DNA from: DATMXP01 sp964460935
GTDB lineage: Bacteria; Acidobacteriota; Terriglobia; Terriglobales; Acidobacteriaceae
Assembly: GCA_964460935.1 (NCBI GenBank)
Contig: CAYWSM010000146.1
Location: forward strand, 1-5,308
DNA length: 5,308 nt
Reading direction: 5' to 3'
A program made the translations under genes and the position numbers. The first letter of the stretch is position 1. Every line of letters begins with the position of its first letter. Below the pieces are notes generated by a model. That model saw nothing but the letters and a program-made list of their open reading frames with translations, made no database searches and had not been told where the DNA came from. Shown in pieces: positions 4,344 through 5,308 of the stretch.

Positions 4344-5308
4344 ATGACCACTTCGCTGAACGAAAGTCTGCCCGGAGCTTCAGTTGCACCGGGCGCCGGA
4401 GCTGCTGCAGCGGCTGCTCCTGTTCCGGCGCATGCTGAACCGCAACATTTCCTGCAACGTATCAAGCTGTTCAGTGGACTTTCCGCACAGGAATGCCAGG
4501 AAGTGGTCAAGCGCATGAAGCGGCGCGATTTTCCTCCCCAGACGGTGATTGTGCGCGAGGGACAGCCGGGTAATTCGATGTTCTTTATTACAACTGGGCT
4601 GGTGGAGGTCCGAAAGAAAGACCCGAATACCGGGATCGACTTCCTACTGTCCGAGATGGGCCCGGGGCAGAACTTCGGGGAAATGTCGTTGCTGACCGGA
4701 AAGCCTCGTACCGCAACTGTTACAGCCATTCAATCTACCACTTGCGCCGTACTGGAGCAGCCGGACTTCCAGAATGTGCTGATGCAATATCCGAAGATCG
4801 GGCTGGCGCTTACGCAGATCCTCGCTGAGCGTCTGGAAGAAGCGGACAAGGCAGCGGGAATTGAATTCATCAATCTCGGCAAAATGCAGTTCGATGCCCG
4901 TGTGCTCGCCCTGCTGCCGCAGCAGTTGATGATGCAGCATCGGGTGATCCCGGTGGCATTCATCAATAATCGGCTGACCCTGGCGATGTTGAACCCGAAC
5001 AACATCATCGCGCTTGACGATATCCGCCGAATCATCAAAGGCGTCATGATTGAGCCGGTGGTGACAACGGAAGAGGATTTCAAGAAATTCATGAGCACCA
5101 CCTACCCTCAGCTCATGAAGAAAGATGTGCCGGCAGAACTGGGGACTTCCGGCGCAGTTCTAGGTATGAGCGGCGCGACAGCGATCACGGGAACTTCAGC
5201 CATAATGACCAACAGCATGCTCGATCTGCAGTCGGATCTCATTCGTGACCTGCAGATGTCCGAAGACACGGCGGCGACAGTCAGCGACGACAAGCAGGAT
5301 CTGATGAG
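4344..5308 (+). CDS. Cyclic-nucleotide-binding domain fused to GspE/PilB N-terminal (MshEN-like) domain, 3'-truncated
   Basis: The 321 visible residues run off the window. Residues 11-33 are an Ala/Pro-rich linker. Residues about 36-165 form a cNMP-binding domain (CRP/PKA-R fold); its phosphate-binding cassette is intact, F111-G-E113-M-S-L-L-T-G-K-P-R122-T-A-T-V, with E113 and R122 matching the ribose and phosphate ligands of the family. Residues about 185-255 match the second half of the GspE/PilB N-terminal domain (LPQQ... IPVAF, RLTLAMLNPNN, ALDDI, EPVVT). The usual first half with its RLG motif is missing; the cNMP domain stands in its place. No helix-turn-helix is seen, so it is not a CRP-type regulator. 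Residues 257-321 are an acidic, low-complexity linker. AGGAG (4333-4337) lies 6 nt before the ATG. Inferred role: nucleotide-responsive control of a type IV pilus or type II secretion motor; an ATPase may follow outside the window. Confidence 0.85.
   Translation, partial: MTTSLNESLPGASVAPGAGAAAAAAPVPAHAEPQHFLQRIKLFSGLSAQECQEVVKRMKRRDFPPQTVIVREGQPGNSMFFITTGLVEVRKKDPNTGIDFLLSEMGPGQNFGEMSLLTGKPRTATVTAIQSTTCAVLEQPDFQNVLMQYPKIGLALTQILAERLEEADKAAGIEFINLGKMQFDARVLALLPQQLMMQHRVIPVAFINNRLTLAMLNPNNIIALDDIRRIIKGVMIEPVVTTEEDFKKFMSTTYPQLMKKDVPAELGTSGAVLGMSGATAITGTSAIMTNSMLDLQSDLIRDLQMSEDTAATVSDDKQDLM

Noticed and set aside
4244..4438. Short plus-strand open frame ahead of and overlapping the cNMP gene
   Set aside because: It begins without a Shine-Dalgarno, reads out of frame through the start of the real gene, and its cysteine/serine-rich translation looks like a frame shadow.
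4121..4729. Long minus-strand open frame of 202 codons
   Set aside because: It overlaps the cNMP-binding protein antisense, its translation is low-complexity and serine/arginine-rich, and the plus-strand gene has a clear Shine-Dalgarno and domain matches.

Overview
The window reads as bacterial chromosome, most likely from a soil-type Acidobacteriota (inference). The reasons are a moderately high GC content, a siroheme nitrite/sulfite reductase, a VKOR/thioredoxin oxidative-folding pair, and small proteins of a kind I associate with that phylum. No RNA gene, insertion sequence, CRISPR array or phage gene was seen.

Layout. Positions 1-1436 (minus) hold most of a ferredoxin-type nitrite/sulfite reductase whose 3' end lies outside the window. 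Positions 1437-1806 form a divergent regulatory region. The minus-strand side carries, in transcription order, a sigma70-like promoter, CRP/FNR-like and palindromic sites overlapping it, a 70-nt block of interleaved complementary segments (pseudoknot or bistable switch), and an intrinsic terminator just before the reductase start. The plus-strand side has a short promoter region for a two-gene operon (1807-2597) encoding a thioredoxin-fold lipoprotein and a four-helix VKOR-family quinone reductase, overlapping by ATGA. Tandem hairpins follow at 2597-2639.

Three separate minus-strand genes come next: a 115-aa protein of unknown function (2652-2999), a 71-aa highly charged protein with its own terminator (3063-3322), and a 179-aa protein with one membrane helix (3453-3992). 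A 351-bp intergenic stretch (3993-4343) contains several small repeats and a perfect TATAAT box. It leads into a plus-strand protein (4344 to the window end) that joins a cyclic-nucleotide-binding domain to a GspE/PilB N-terminal (MshEN-like) domain and runs off the edge.

How the genes work together. The lipoprotein and VKOR plausibly form one disulfide-making relay: quinone to VKOR to thioredoxin-like lipoprotein to exported substrates. The reductase is an independent cytoplasmic assimilation enzyme, and its leader looks built for conditional transcription termination. The last gene points to second-messenger control of a pilus or type II secretion motor. The most notable item is the reductase leader.
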